Shown piece after piece: positions 28,887 through 35,784 of a stretch of 36,443 nucleotides of DNA. Position 1 is the stretch's first letter, and each line of letters begins with the position of its first letter. The notes below the pieces were generated by a model. The model was given only the letters and a program-made list of their open reading frames with translations. It was not told where the DNA came from and did not search any database. Where the stretch lies: contig JAIOAQ010000030.1 of assembly GCA_019873735.1 (NCBI GenBank), positions 1-36,443 of the forward strand, read 5' to 3'. This DNA comes from Chloroflexota bacterium (GTDB taxonomy: Bacteria; Chloroflexota; Anaerolineae; Anaerolineales; Villigracilaceae). The position numbers and the translations under genes were made by a program.

Positions 28887-30187
28887 TGGCCGAGACGATT
28901 AACATGCCCAAACTGGGCTTCGACATGGCCGAAGGCACGCTCGTCCGCTGGCTCAAAAAAGAAGGCGAGACGGTGACCAAGGGCGAGGTGTTGGCCGAAA
29001 TTGAGACCGACAAGGCGACCGTGGAGGTGGAAGCCTCCGTTTCGGGCGTGGTGCGCCGCCTGCTGGTGGACGAGGGAGCGGTGGTGCCGGTGAACACGCC
29101 GATCGCAATTGTGGGTTCGGCGGACGAGGCGATTGATGAGCAGTTATCGGTGGCCGGTGGACAATCATCAGTGGTTAGTGATCAGTCATCAGTAAGCAGT
29201 GAACAGTCATCAGTGAGCAGTGAACAGTTATCGGTGAGCGGCGCGGCTGCTTCCGCTTCGGCGCCGGACCGTCAGCCTGCTCCCGCCATGGAGGCCGCCG
29301 CGCCGCCCGCGGCGGGTCCCGTTAAGGCTTCGCCGTTGGCGAAGAAAATGGCCCGCGAGCGCGGCCTGGACCTGAGTCAGGTGCGCGGCAGCGGGCCGGG
29401 CGGGCGGATTGTGCGCCGCGACATTGAGGCAGCCTTGCGGACCGTAGACCGTGGACTGCAGACCGTGGTTTCACCGTCCACCGTCCACCGTCCACCGTCT
29501 GCGGCAGAGGAAACGGTTGCCTTGACCAAACTCCGCCAGGCGATTGCCCGCCGGATGGCCGAGGCCAAGTCCACCGTCCCGCATTTCTACGTGACCCACG
29601 AGTACAAGATGGATGCCCTGATGGCGCTGCGGGCGCAGGTCAATGCCTATCTGCCGGAGGAGGAGAAGGTTTCGGTCAACGATTTCATCATCCGGGCGGT
29701 GGCGCTCACCCTGCGCCAGTTCCCCAACCTGAACGCTTCCTTCGCCGGCGACAAGGTGCTGCGTCACGGGGCGGTCAACATCGGCGTAGCGGTGGCCGTG
29801 GAGGGCGGCCTGCTGACCGTGGTCTGCAAGGAGGCCGACCAGAAGTCCCTGCGCCAGATTGCCGCCGAGGTCAAGCGCATGGCGGCCGGGGCGCGCCAGG
29901 GCAAGGTGAAGCCCGAAGACATCGAAGGCTCGACCTTCTCGATTTCCAACCTGGGCATGTTCGACGTGGAAAACTTCGCCGCCATCATCAACCCGCCGGA
30001 GGCGGCCATCCTGGCCGTCGGCTCGGCGCGGCAGGTGCCGGTGGTCGAGCAGGGCGAGATCAAGGTCGGCTGGCGGATGAAGGCCACCCTTTCGGTCGAT
30101 CACCGCGTCAGCGACGGTGCTGAAGCAGCCCAGTTCCTGCAGGCCCTGGCGGTGTATCTGGAAGAGCCGCTGCGGCTGCTGGTGTAA
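28886..30187 (+). CDS. pdhC: 2-oxoacid dehydrogenase E2 (dihydrolipoyl acyltransferase) with repeat-derived linkers
   Basis: The 433-residue core protein transfers the acyl group to CoA. One lipoyl domain (about 1-80) carries the lipoylated K43 in ETDKATVEV. A peripheral subunit-binding domain spans about 146-184 (ASPLAKKMARERGLDLSQV). The catalytic domain (about 212-433) has H406 and D410 in DHRVSDG. The usual Ala/Pro linkers are replaced. Linker 1 (85-119) is five tandem heptads of the type EQSSVSS, and linker 2 (about 185-210) is encoded by CCGTCCA-type repeats. AAGGAGG lies 10 nt before the ATG inside the E1 beta gene. No lipoamide dehydrogenase gene follows. Confidence 0.92.
   Translation: MAETINMPKLGFDMAEGTLVRWLKKEGETVTKGEVLAEIETDKATVEVEASVSGVVRRLLVDEGAVVPVNTPIAIVGSADEAIDEQLSVAGGQSSVVSDQSSVSSEQSSVSSEQLSVSGAAASASAPDRQPAPAMEAAAPPAAGPVKASPLAKKMARERGLDLSQVRGSGPGGRIVRRDIEAALRTVDRGLQTVVSPSTVHRPPSAAEETVALTKLRQAIARRMAEAKSTVPHFYVTHEYKMDALMALRAQVNAYLPEEEKVSVNDFIIRAVALTLRQFPNLNASFAGDKVLRHGAVNIGVAVAVEGGLLTVVCKEADQKSLRQIAAEVKRMAAGARQGKVKPEDIEGSTFSISNLGMFDVENFAAIINPPEAAILAVGSARQVPVVEQGEIKVGWRMKATLSVDHRVSDGAEAAQFLQALAVYLEEPLRLLV
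29138..29242. repeat. Five 21-bp tandem repeats encoding heptads in E2 linker 1
   Basis: The units translate as EQLSVAG, GQSSVVS, DQSSVSS, EQSSVSS and EQLSVSG. The DNA is a string of CAGTGA/ATCAGT words such as GTGAACAGTCATCAGTGAGC, like the repeat at 5096-5135. The 21-bp period keeps frame, so copy number can vary without breaking the gene. Confidence 0.85.
29439..29507. repeat. Second repeat block in E2 linker 2 with four exact 7-bp units
   Basis: The left half (GGACCGTAGACCGTGGACTG at 29439-29458, then CAGACCGTGG) is partly complementary to the right half, which contains CACCGTC four times in a row (29472-29499). It encodes TVDRGLQTVVSPSTVHRPPS. Seven bp is not a multiple of three, so gain or loss of one unit would shift the E2 frame. 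Confidence 0.8.
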
Positions 30188-30220
30188 GCCGCAGAGATGC
30201 GCCAGAGAAAATCAAATCGA

Positions 30221-30265
30221 GGAGATGAGCGCAGGCAGGCTCATCTCCGTATTATTTGTTGATTT
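30221..30265 (+). terminator. Probable terminator of the E1-E2 operon
   Basis: GGAGATGAGC (30221-30230) pairs perfectly with GCTCATCTCC (30239-30248); the tail GTATTATTTGTTGATTTT is T-rich but not a clean T-run. Confidence 0.6.
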
Positions 30266-30267
30266 TG

Positions 30268-30276
30268 TGCTATGAT
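30268..30276 (+). promoter_or_regulatory. Possible extended -10 promoter of the membrane protein/MBL/antiporter operon
   Basis: TGCTATGAT matches the extended -10 form with one change from TATAAT and lies 17 nt before the start codon of the next gene. No good -35 is seen. Confidence 0.4.
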
Positions 30277-30292
30277 GAGAGGAGAGGTCGCC

Positions 30293-30658
30293 ATGAACAA
30301 AACAAGTCGCACCGTTCTTTTCTGGGCGCCGCGCCTCTTGGGCATCCTGTTCCTTTTGTTGTTGGGGATGTTTTCGCTGGACGTGTTCGGCATGGGCGGC
30401 CGCTTCTGGGAGACGATCCTGGCATTCCTGTTGCATAGTATCCCGGCCTTCATCTTGTTGGCGTTCTTCTTGTTCGGCTGGCGCCGGGAATGGGTTGGAG
30501 CAGTGGGCTTTCTGCTCTTTGGCACCTGGTACTTTATCTTCGCCTTTGGCGTGGACCGCAGCGCCTATCTGGTCTTGGGGGGCGTCCCGCTGTTGATCGC
30601 GGCGCTGTTTTTTGTGGGCTGGGTGTTCAGGAAACAGATACGCGCCCGACTCGTATGA
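30293..30658 (+). CDS. Small membrane protein of unknown function (121 aa)
   Basis: The protein starts MNKTSRTVLFWAPRLLG and has four hydrophobic segments (about 8-30, 40-62, 66-82, 88-110) with basic ends (RKQIRARLV). The pattern (LLLGMFSLDVF, GWRREWVGAVGFLLFGTWYF) is like small Chloroflexota membrane proteins found in many copies, but I cannot name a family. GGAGAGG precedes the ATG by about 5 nt. Its stop overlaps the start of the first metallo-beta-lactamase-fold gene (ATGA), making it the first gene of a coupled four-gene operon. Confidence 0.8.
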   Translation: MNKTSRTVLFWAPRLLGILFLLLLGMFSLDVFGMGGRFWETILAFLLHSIPAFILLAFFLFGWRREWVGAVGFLLFGTWYFIFAFGVDRSAYLVLGGVPLLIAALFFVGWVFRKQIRARLV

Positions 30659-31398
30659 TCCGGGCCTTCAACGGCTTCACCAAGCGTCTGCCCTGGCCTC
30701 CTTACCGGAAGATCGGGGCGGTCTGCCTGCTGGTCGAAACGAACGATGGCCTGCTGCTGGTGGATACCGGCCTGGGACTGCATGACTATGTCCGCCCGAC
30801 GCGCATGATGCGCGTCTTCATGACCATCATGCAGGCGGAACGCAACCCGGACCTGGCGCTGGTGCGCCAGATCGCCGCTTCGGGCCGTGACCCGGACTCT
30901 GTGCGCCATATCGTCCTGTCGCATCTTCACCCTGACCACACCGGCGGCCTGCCGGACTTCCCCCAGGCATTGGTGCACGTTTACCGACGCGAGCACGAGA
31001 CGCTCCGGCATCCCCGCCAACTCTCTGAATTGGCTTACAACCGGGCGGACTTCGCCCACGGCCCGCGCTGGGTCCTCCACGATCTGCGCGGCGAGACGTG
31101 GTTCGGCTTCGACGCGCTGCGCCTCCCCGGCCTCGAGCCGCAGATCTGGCTGGTGCCGCTGCCGGGGCATACCTCCGGTCATTGCGGCGTGGCCATCCAG
31201 GACGGCGCCGGCTGGCTGTTCTTCTGCGGCGACGCCGTGCCGGCCAACCTGGATTTCCGCTTCGGCCCCGTCGCCCTCTACCGCCCGACGATCGGTCCGC
31301 ATGTGCCGCGGCTGAAGGCGCTGGCCGCGGCCCATCCCGAGGTCCGGCTGGTGGCGGCCCACATGTGGCTGGAATGGTTCGAGGAGAATTCATCATGA
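30655..31398 (+). CDS. Metallo-beta-lactamase-fold hydrolase, copy 1
   Basis: This 247-residue hydrolase has the full zinc motif HLHPDH (H90, H92, D94, H95), then LPGHTSGHCG, FCGDAVP and a C-terminal AAHMW. The N-terminal part (VCLLVETNDGLLLVDTGLGL) is typical of the AHL-lactonase/quorum-quenching-like or general MBL hydrolase group; the substrate is unknown. It has no signal peptide. Start and stop both overlap neighbours (ATGA). It is clearly paralogous to the next gene, so the pair arose by tandem duplication. Confidence 0.9.
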   Translation: MIRAFNGFTKRLPWPPYRKIGAVCLLVETNDGLLLVDTGLGLHDYVRPTRMMRVFMTIMQAERNPDLALVRQIAASGRDPDSVRHIVLSHLHPDHTGGLPDFPQALVHVYRREHETLRHPRQLSELAYNRADFAHGPRWVLHDLRGETWFGFDALRLPGLEPQIWLVPLPGHTSGHCGVAIQDGAGWLFFCGDAVPANLDFRFGPVALYRPTIGPHVPRLKALAAAHPEVRLVAAHMWLEWFEENSS

Positions 31399-32135
31399 GT
31401 ATTCACATTTTCAACGTCTTCACCTGCGACAATCGTCCCCCGTTCAAGTTGAAGACCGGCATGGTCAGCGCGCTGGTCGAGACGAACGACGGCCTGGCGC
31501 TGATAGACACCGGCCCCGGCCTGGAGGACTACGCCAACCCGCACTGGATGATGCGCCTGTTCCCGCTCCTCTTCTACGCGCCCCTCGACCCGCAGCAGGC
31601 GGCGGTCAACCAGGTGCGGCGGCTGGGCTATCGGCCCGAAGACGTGCGTCACATCATCCTGACCCACATGCACTTCGACCACTGCGGCGGCCTGCCGGAT
31701 TTTCCCTGGGCGAAGGTACACGTCCACCGCCGTGAGTACGAGGCCTTCACCGGCAGGTCCCGGCGCTGGACGGATGCGGCCTACATCCGGCGGCACATTA
31801 CCGCGGTGAAAGACTGGGCGCTCTACGATACGGGGGACGAAAAATGGTACGACTTCGACGCCATCCGCCTGCCGTTCGAGCCGGAGATGTGGCTGGTGCC
31901 GCTGCACGGCCACACGCGCGGTCAATGCGGCGTGGCGGTGCGGGACGGAGATGGCTGGTTCTTCAACGCCGCCGACGCCGGGGCGGTCTACAACGATGAA
32001 AGCCCTGCCTGGCTCATCCGGCTGGTGCTGGGTACGCACGACGCCCGCCTGCGCCGGTTCATGAAAGAACACCCGGAAGTCCGCTTGTGTAATTCCCACA
32101 TGTTCCCGGCGTGGTTTGAGGAGAACACTCTATGA
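31395..32135 (+). CDS. Metallo-beta-lactamase-fold hydrolase, copy 2
   Basis: This 246-residue protein is a tandem paralogue of copy 1, colinear over its full length (SALVETNDGLALIDTGPGL, HIILTHMHFDHCGGLPDFP, PLHGHTRGQCGVAV, EEN-type C-terminus). The zinc motif is HMHFDH (H91, H93, D95, H96). The third-metal region differs (FNAADAGAVYNDESPAW against FFCGDAVPANLDFRF), suggesting a different substrate. Its start overlaps copy 1 and its stop overlaps the antiporter start, so all are translationally coupled. Confidence 0.9.
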   Translation: MSIHIFNVFTCDNRPPFKLKTGMVSALVETNDGLALIDTGPGLEDYANPHWMMRLFPLLFYAPLDPQQAAVNQVRRLGYRPEDVRHIILTHMHFDHCGGLPDFPWAKVHVHRREYEAFTGRSRRWTDAAYIRRHITAVKDWALYDTGDEKWYDFDAIRLPFEPEMWLVPLHGHTRGQCGVAVRDGDGWFFNAADAGAVYNDESPAWLIRLVLGTHDARLRRFMKEHPEVRLCNSHMFPAWFEENTL

Positions 32136-34093
32136 CCGAACCAATCCGGGAACCGGTCGCCTTTTTCCTGCTGGTGATGAGTATTATCCTCATCACGCCC
32201 ATCCTTTCAGAGCGTGTGCGCCTGCCCGGGATTGTCGGTATCATCCTGGGCGGGATGCTGGTAGGCCCCTATGTGCTCGGTCTGCTCGATGGCGGCGACC
32301 GGATCGAGTTCCTGGCGACCATCGGCCTGGTGTACCTGATGTTCAGCGCCGGGATGGAAGTGGACATCCACCAATTCGTGCGCGTCCGGCGGCGGGCGAT
32401 GGTCTTTGGCCTGCTGACTTTTCTCGCCCCCATGCTGATGGGCATGGCGCTCGGCTGGCTGTTGAAACTCAACCTGCCGGGGATGGTGCTGCTTGGCTCG
32501 GCGTTTGCTTCGCATACTCTTATCGCCTTCCCCATCCTGACCCGCCTGGGCGTGACGCGCAACGAAGCCGTGGCGGTTACCGCCGGGGCAACCGTGCTGA
32601 CCGACATCGGCGCGTTCCTCGTCCTGGCGACAGTGCTGGGAGCGCGCAACGGCGGTCTCGAGGCCGGGTATTTCCTGCGTCTGTTCGGGATGCTGGCTGT
32701 ATTTGGGCTTTTGGTCATCCTGGGATTGCCGCGGCTGGGCAAGTGGTTCTTGCGCCGTTTCACCGGGCATGCGGTGGAATTCCAGTTCGTGCTGGTGGTC
32801 TTGTTCGTGTCGGCGCTGATGGCAGAACTGATCGGTGTGCACGAGGTGGTGGGGGCGTTCCTGGCCGGTCTGGCTATCAATGTTACCCTGCCGCGTCACA
32901 GCCCGGTTTCCGGCCACCTGTTGTTTGTGGGCGAGTCCTTCTTCATCCCGATCTTCCTGCTCTACAGCGGCATGATGACCGATCCCCTGGCGTTCGTGCG
33001 CGATGGAAGGACGGTGGTGGTGGCGCTGGGAGTGATCGTGGTGGCGTATGTCTCAAAATTCGCCGCGGCCTGGCTGACCGGGCGCCTGTTCCACTACAGC
33101 CGGGTGGAGTTCTGGACAACCTATGGCCTGTCGCACGCGCAGGCGGCGGTTACCATCCCCACGTTGGTCATCGGCTTGCAAATCGGCTTATTCGACGCGA
33201 CCCTCTTCAACGCGGCCATTCTGATGATCCTGCTGACTTCCATCACATCCCCGACGCTGGTGCAGCATTTTGCTCCCGGCCTGCGGCAAGCAGGCGAAGA
33301 AGAGCCTGTATCGCCGATTTTTGGGCGCATCCTGGTCCCGCTTGCCAACCTGCAGACCCAGGAGAACCTGATCGTATTCGGCAGCCTGCTGGCAAAAGCC
33401 TCCGGCGGCAAACTTGTGGCTCTGCACGTAGCCCAGGAGGTGGGCGGACAGGTGGTGGGGCTGGAACATCAGCGGGAGTTGCTGGAGCGAGTCCCCGCCA
33501 TTCTGGGAGACCCACAGGCAGATGTCGAATTGCTGCCGCGCGTTTCCACATCGTATGCCCGCGGGATCCTGCACGCCGCCATCGAGCAGAAAGCCTCGCT
33601 CGTCCTGATGGGCTGGCGCGGCAAGCGCGCTCTCCAGCAGAGCATCCTCGGCACCATCCTGGACGAGGTCATCTGGGGGTCGGAAATGCCTGTCATGGTC
33701 GGCAAACTGCCCCAGCCTGTCAACTCTGTCCGCCGCGTGGCGCTCATCCTGCCTGAAAACGCGCTGGCTCCTAATGCCCTGCGCCGCATGTTGGAGGCGA
33801 ACTTCACCATGGCAAAGGCTTTGAACGTACCTTTGCATATCCTGTCGAATACCGGCGACTACAAACGGGTGGCGGAGATGGTCGGGGAATTCGACCCCGA
33901 CCAGCCCTGCACCGTGCAGGAATTCAGAGGCGGGTTGAAGTTCGATTACGCGCGCGTTGCCAGCGAAGCGGACCTGCTGGTCGTTCCCGGTTTCGGGTCG
34001 CGCAAACGTTACCTTGCCAGCGTGGGGGACTTGCCTGAACGGCTGGCGTCTGCCTACGAGGGCAACGTGGTCGTTTTACATTTCGATCGTTGA
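32132..34093 (+). CDS. CPA2-family cation:proton antiporter with C-terminal UspA-like domains
   Basis: The 653-residue protein has about 12 membrane helices in residues 1-390, with the family core LPGIVGIILGGMLVGP, MFSAGMEVD and AELIGVHEVVGAFLAGL. The soluble C-terminal 260 residues look like two universal-stress-protein folds; the first has ILVPLANLQTQEN and LVLMGWRGKRALQQSILG (a nucleotide-binding GxxG-like loop). It should exchange Na+ or K+ for H+, with the tail sensing nucleotides or stress. It is the last gene of the operon; ATGA overlap with MBL copy 2 fixes the start. Confidence 0.9.
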   Translation: MTEPIREPVAFFLLVMSIILITPILSERVRLPGIVGIILGGMLVGPYVLGLLDGGDRIEFLATIGLVYLMFSAGMEVDIHQFVRVRRRAMVFGLLTFLAPMLMGMALGWLLKLNLPGMVLLGSAFASHTLIAFPILTRLGVTRNEAVAVTAGATVLTDIGAFLVLATVLGARNGGLEAGYFLRLFGMLAVFGLLVILGLPRLGKWFLRRFTGHAVEFQFVLVVLFVSALMAELIGVHEVVGAFLAGLAINVTLPRHSPVSGHLLFVGESFFIPIFLLYSGMMTDPLAFVRDGRTVVVALGVIVVAYVSKFAAAWLTGRLFHYSRVEFWTTYGLSHAQAAVTIPTLVIGLQIGLFDATLFNAAILMILLTSITSPTLVQHFAPGLRQAGEEEPVSPIFGRILVPLANLQTQENLIVFGSLLAKASGGKLVALHVAQEVGGQVVGLEHQRELLERVPAILGDPQADVELLPRVSTSYARGILHAAIEQKASLVLMGWRGKRALQQSILGTILDEVIWGSEMPVMVGKLPQPVNSVRRVALILPENALAPNALRRMLEANFTMAKALNVPLHILSNTGDYKRVAEMVGEFDPDQPCTVQEFRGGLKFDYARVASEADLLVVPGFGSRKRYLASVGDLPERLASAYEGNVVVLHFDR

Positions 34094-34100
34094 AAAGCGG

Positions 34101-34422
34101 TATGACGCATGAACTCGTGGCCGATCTCGTCCAGTTGGGGGCGTCGCTCGCGCCCGGACCCGGAAACGGTGAGCGGTCCGAACGGCTTGCCGATATTGAC
34201 CGTCACCTTCGCCCGCCGGCCGCGAAACAGGGACGGGAAGACGTCCGTCAGCCCGTCCAGGCCAATGGGCAGGAGCGGCGCGCCGGTACGCGCCGCCAGG
34301 AACGCGGCCCCGGGGCGGGTGCAGAACGGTGGCCCGGTTCCCGGCTTCGGGAGCGATTCCCAAAATATCGCCTCGCTTGAGGATGTTTTCTGCCGCCCGC
34401 AGGGCATCCGTCGCACCGGCGC
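34101..34422 (-). pseudogene. Broken partial copy of the PlsC-type acyltransferase gene
   Basis: This segment is a close direct repeat of 35162-35480, the middle of the intact acyltransferase gene. Shared stretches include the DNA for VTVNIGKPFGP and LDEIGHE. Relative to the intact copy it has a 5-bp deletion near 34318 (GGGTGCAGAACGG against GAGCCGGTCGCAGGACGG), which shifts the frame between the GIAPEAGN part and the GAPLLPIGLDG part. It lacks the first half of the gene with the HX4D motif and the last 40 codons. It follows the antiporter gene and stops just before the tRNA-Gln promoter. Confidence 0.85.
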
Positions 34423-34437
34423 ACTGGCGCCGTGAAT

Positions 34438-34466
34438 TTGACTTCTGTGTCGAGGCGTGGTAGAAT
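34438..34466 (+). promoter_or_regulatory. Promoter of tRNA-Gln
   Basis: TTGACT (34438-34443) and TAGAAT (34461-34466) are spaced by 17 bp, 15 nt before the tRNA. Confidence 0.75.
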
Positions 34467-34481
34467 ATCGCCCGCTAACGA

Positions 34482-34552
34482 TGGGGGCTCGTCTAATGGC
34501 AGGACGACTGACTCTGGATCAGTTAGTAGAGGTTCGAATCCTTTGCCCCCAG
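34482..34552 (+). tRNA. tRNA-Gln(CTG)
   Basis: The acceptor stem is TGGGGGC/GCCCCCA, the anticodon stem ACTGA/TCAGT around CTCTGGA (anticodon CTG), and the T loop TTCGAAT. The discriminator is G. CCA is not encoded (GCCT). The U1-A72 pair is typical of tRNA-Gln. Confidence 0.95.
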
Positions 34553-34558
34553 CCTGCC

Positions 34559-34595
34559 TTTTGGGACCGCGCTGTTCATCAGTGCGGTCCCAAAA
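34559..34595. terminator. 12-bp hairpin after tRNA-Gln
   Basis: TTTTGGGACCGC (34559-34570) pairs perfectly with GCGGTCCCAAAA (34584-34595). The T-run is inside the left arm and A follows on the plus strand, so it lacks the usual trailing T-tract. It may serve as a convergent terminator for tRNA-Gln and the minus-strand gene ending at 34626. Confidence 0.55.
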
Positions 34596-34625
34596 ATTTA
34601 ACCCGGCGCGGATATGCGGGTCATG

Positions 34626-35015
34626 TTAATCTGTTGCCGAACCGACGAAGTGCTGCCGCTTGATAATCAGCAACGCGAACAAGACGATGACATACAACAG
34701 GTAGATCAAATCGCCGATCCCAAAATCGTCAAAGAAAGTGACGACAATGTTGCTGCCGAGAAAAATCAGTGCCAGAAAGTAAGAACGTCTCTGCTTTTTG
34801 CGCAGTCCATTCCCCAGCCAGACGATTCCGGCGGCGATGACCAGCATGGCCAGCGCGAACGTCCAACGCAATACCGGCTGGTCGGGGATGCTTTTCCAGG
34901 GACGCGCCGCGTAGGCTATGGCTACGATCACCCAAAAGAGGGCGGTCACAAGACTTATCCTCCAGGCCCAGCGGCCTGCTTGGGAAGATGAGGCGGAGAC
35001 ATCTCTGCTTATCAT
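34626..35015 (-). CDS. Small membrane protein of unknown function (129 aa)
   Basis: The protein has four hydrophobic segments (about 17-36, 49-67, 77-92, 98-117), a hydrophilic N-terminus (MISRDVSASSSQAGR) and a short polar tail. No family is recognised; the third segment is followed by FFDDFGIGDLIYLL. GGAG lies 7 nt before the ATG, inside the end of the acyltransferase gene; the two genes are 12 nt apart and probably co-transcribed. Confidence 0.78.
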   Translation of the reverse strand: MISRDVSASSSQAGRWAWRISLVTALFWVIVAIAYAARPWKSIPDQPVLRWTFALAMLVIAAGIVWLGNGLRKKQRRSYFLALIFLGSNIVVTFFDDFGIGDLIYLLYVIVLFALLIIKRQHFVGSATD

Positions 35016-35027
35016 CAGACGACTCCA

Positions 35028-35780
35028 TCAATGAATTTCGCCCACCACCTGCCCCTCGATTTTGTCTGCCCAGGGGTAAATTTCTGTTCCCCGGGCGGCC
35101 TCGCGGATGGCGGGATCGTCGGAGTAATGGCCGCGTTTTTCGGGCGGGATCAAGGGGGCAATATGACGCATGATCTCATGGCCGATCTCGTCCAGTTGGG
35201 CGCGGCGTTCGCGCCCGGAGCCGGAAACGGTGAACGGTCCGAACGGCTTGCCGATATTGACCGTCACCTTTGCCCGCCGGCCGCGGAACAGGGACGGGAA
35301 GACGTCCGTGAATCCGTCCAGCCCAACGGGCAGGAGCGGCGCTCCGGTACGCGTCGCCAGGAAGGCGGTCCCGGGGCGAGCCGGTCGCAGGACGGTGGCC
35401 CAGTTCCCGGCTTCGGGGGCGATTCCCAAAATGCCGCCCCGCTTGAGGATGTTTTCCGCCGCCCGCAGGGCATCCGTCGCGCCGGTGCCGCGGTAGAGTT
35501 TGTGGTAACCCCACAGGAAGGGAATGATGCGTGTCCAGACCGGCGCGTGCGGAGTCACCGCCCCGCCGACGAATTCCAGCGGCCAGGGCGCAGCGCGGAC
35601 GATGGCTACCGGGTCAATGAAACTGAAGTGATTGAAAACGACCAGCAGAGGGCCGCCCGGCGGCAGGTTTTCTTCGCCGTGAATTTCCAGCCGCGTCAGC
35701 AGCGAGAACGCCGGGATGGAAAGTTGTTTCAGAATGAAACGGATCGGGCGTCTGCGAAAGGGGTGAAGGTTTTGCGCCAT
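35028..35780 (-). CDS. PlsC-type 1-acyl-glycerol-phosphate acyltransferase family protein
   Basis: This 250-residue acyltransferase has the canonical block I NHFSFID (H51, D56), block II/III region GILGIAPEAGNWATVL (PEAG in place of the usual PEGT), and block IV LLPVGLDG. It would acylate a lysophospholipid at the inner membrane. The start is the ATG 4 nt after the MFS stop, with no clear Shine-Dalgarno, so translation is probably coupled to the MFS gene. A damaged partial copy of this gene lies at 34101-34422. It is only distantly related to the HX4E acyltransferase at 10412-11122. Confidence 0.88.
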   Translation of the reverse strand: MAQNLHPFRRRPIRFILKQLSIPAFSLLTRLEIHGEENLPPGGPLLVVFNHFSFIDPVAIVRAAPWPLEFVGGAVTPHAPVWTRIIPFLWGYHKLYRGTGATDALRAAENILKRGGILGIAPEAGNWATVLRPARPGTAFLATRTGAPLLPVGLDGFTDVFPSLFRGRRAKVTVNIGKPFGPFTVSGSGRERRAQLDEIGHEIMRHIAPLIPPEKRGHYSDDPAIREAARGTEIYPWADKIEGQVVGEIH

Positions 35781-35784
35781 GGGG

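Noticed and set aside
29138-29242. A CRISPR array in the tandem repeat region.
   Set aside because: The units are contiguous, without spacers, in frame inside a gene, and no cas genes are present.
32116-33756. A 546-codon frame overlapping the antiporter on the same strand.
   Set aside because: Its translation is Arg/Gly/Pro-rich shadow; the antiporter frame has clear membrane helices and family motifs.
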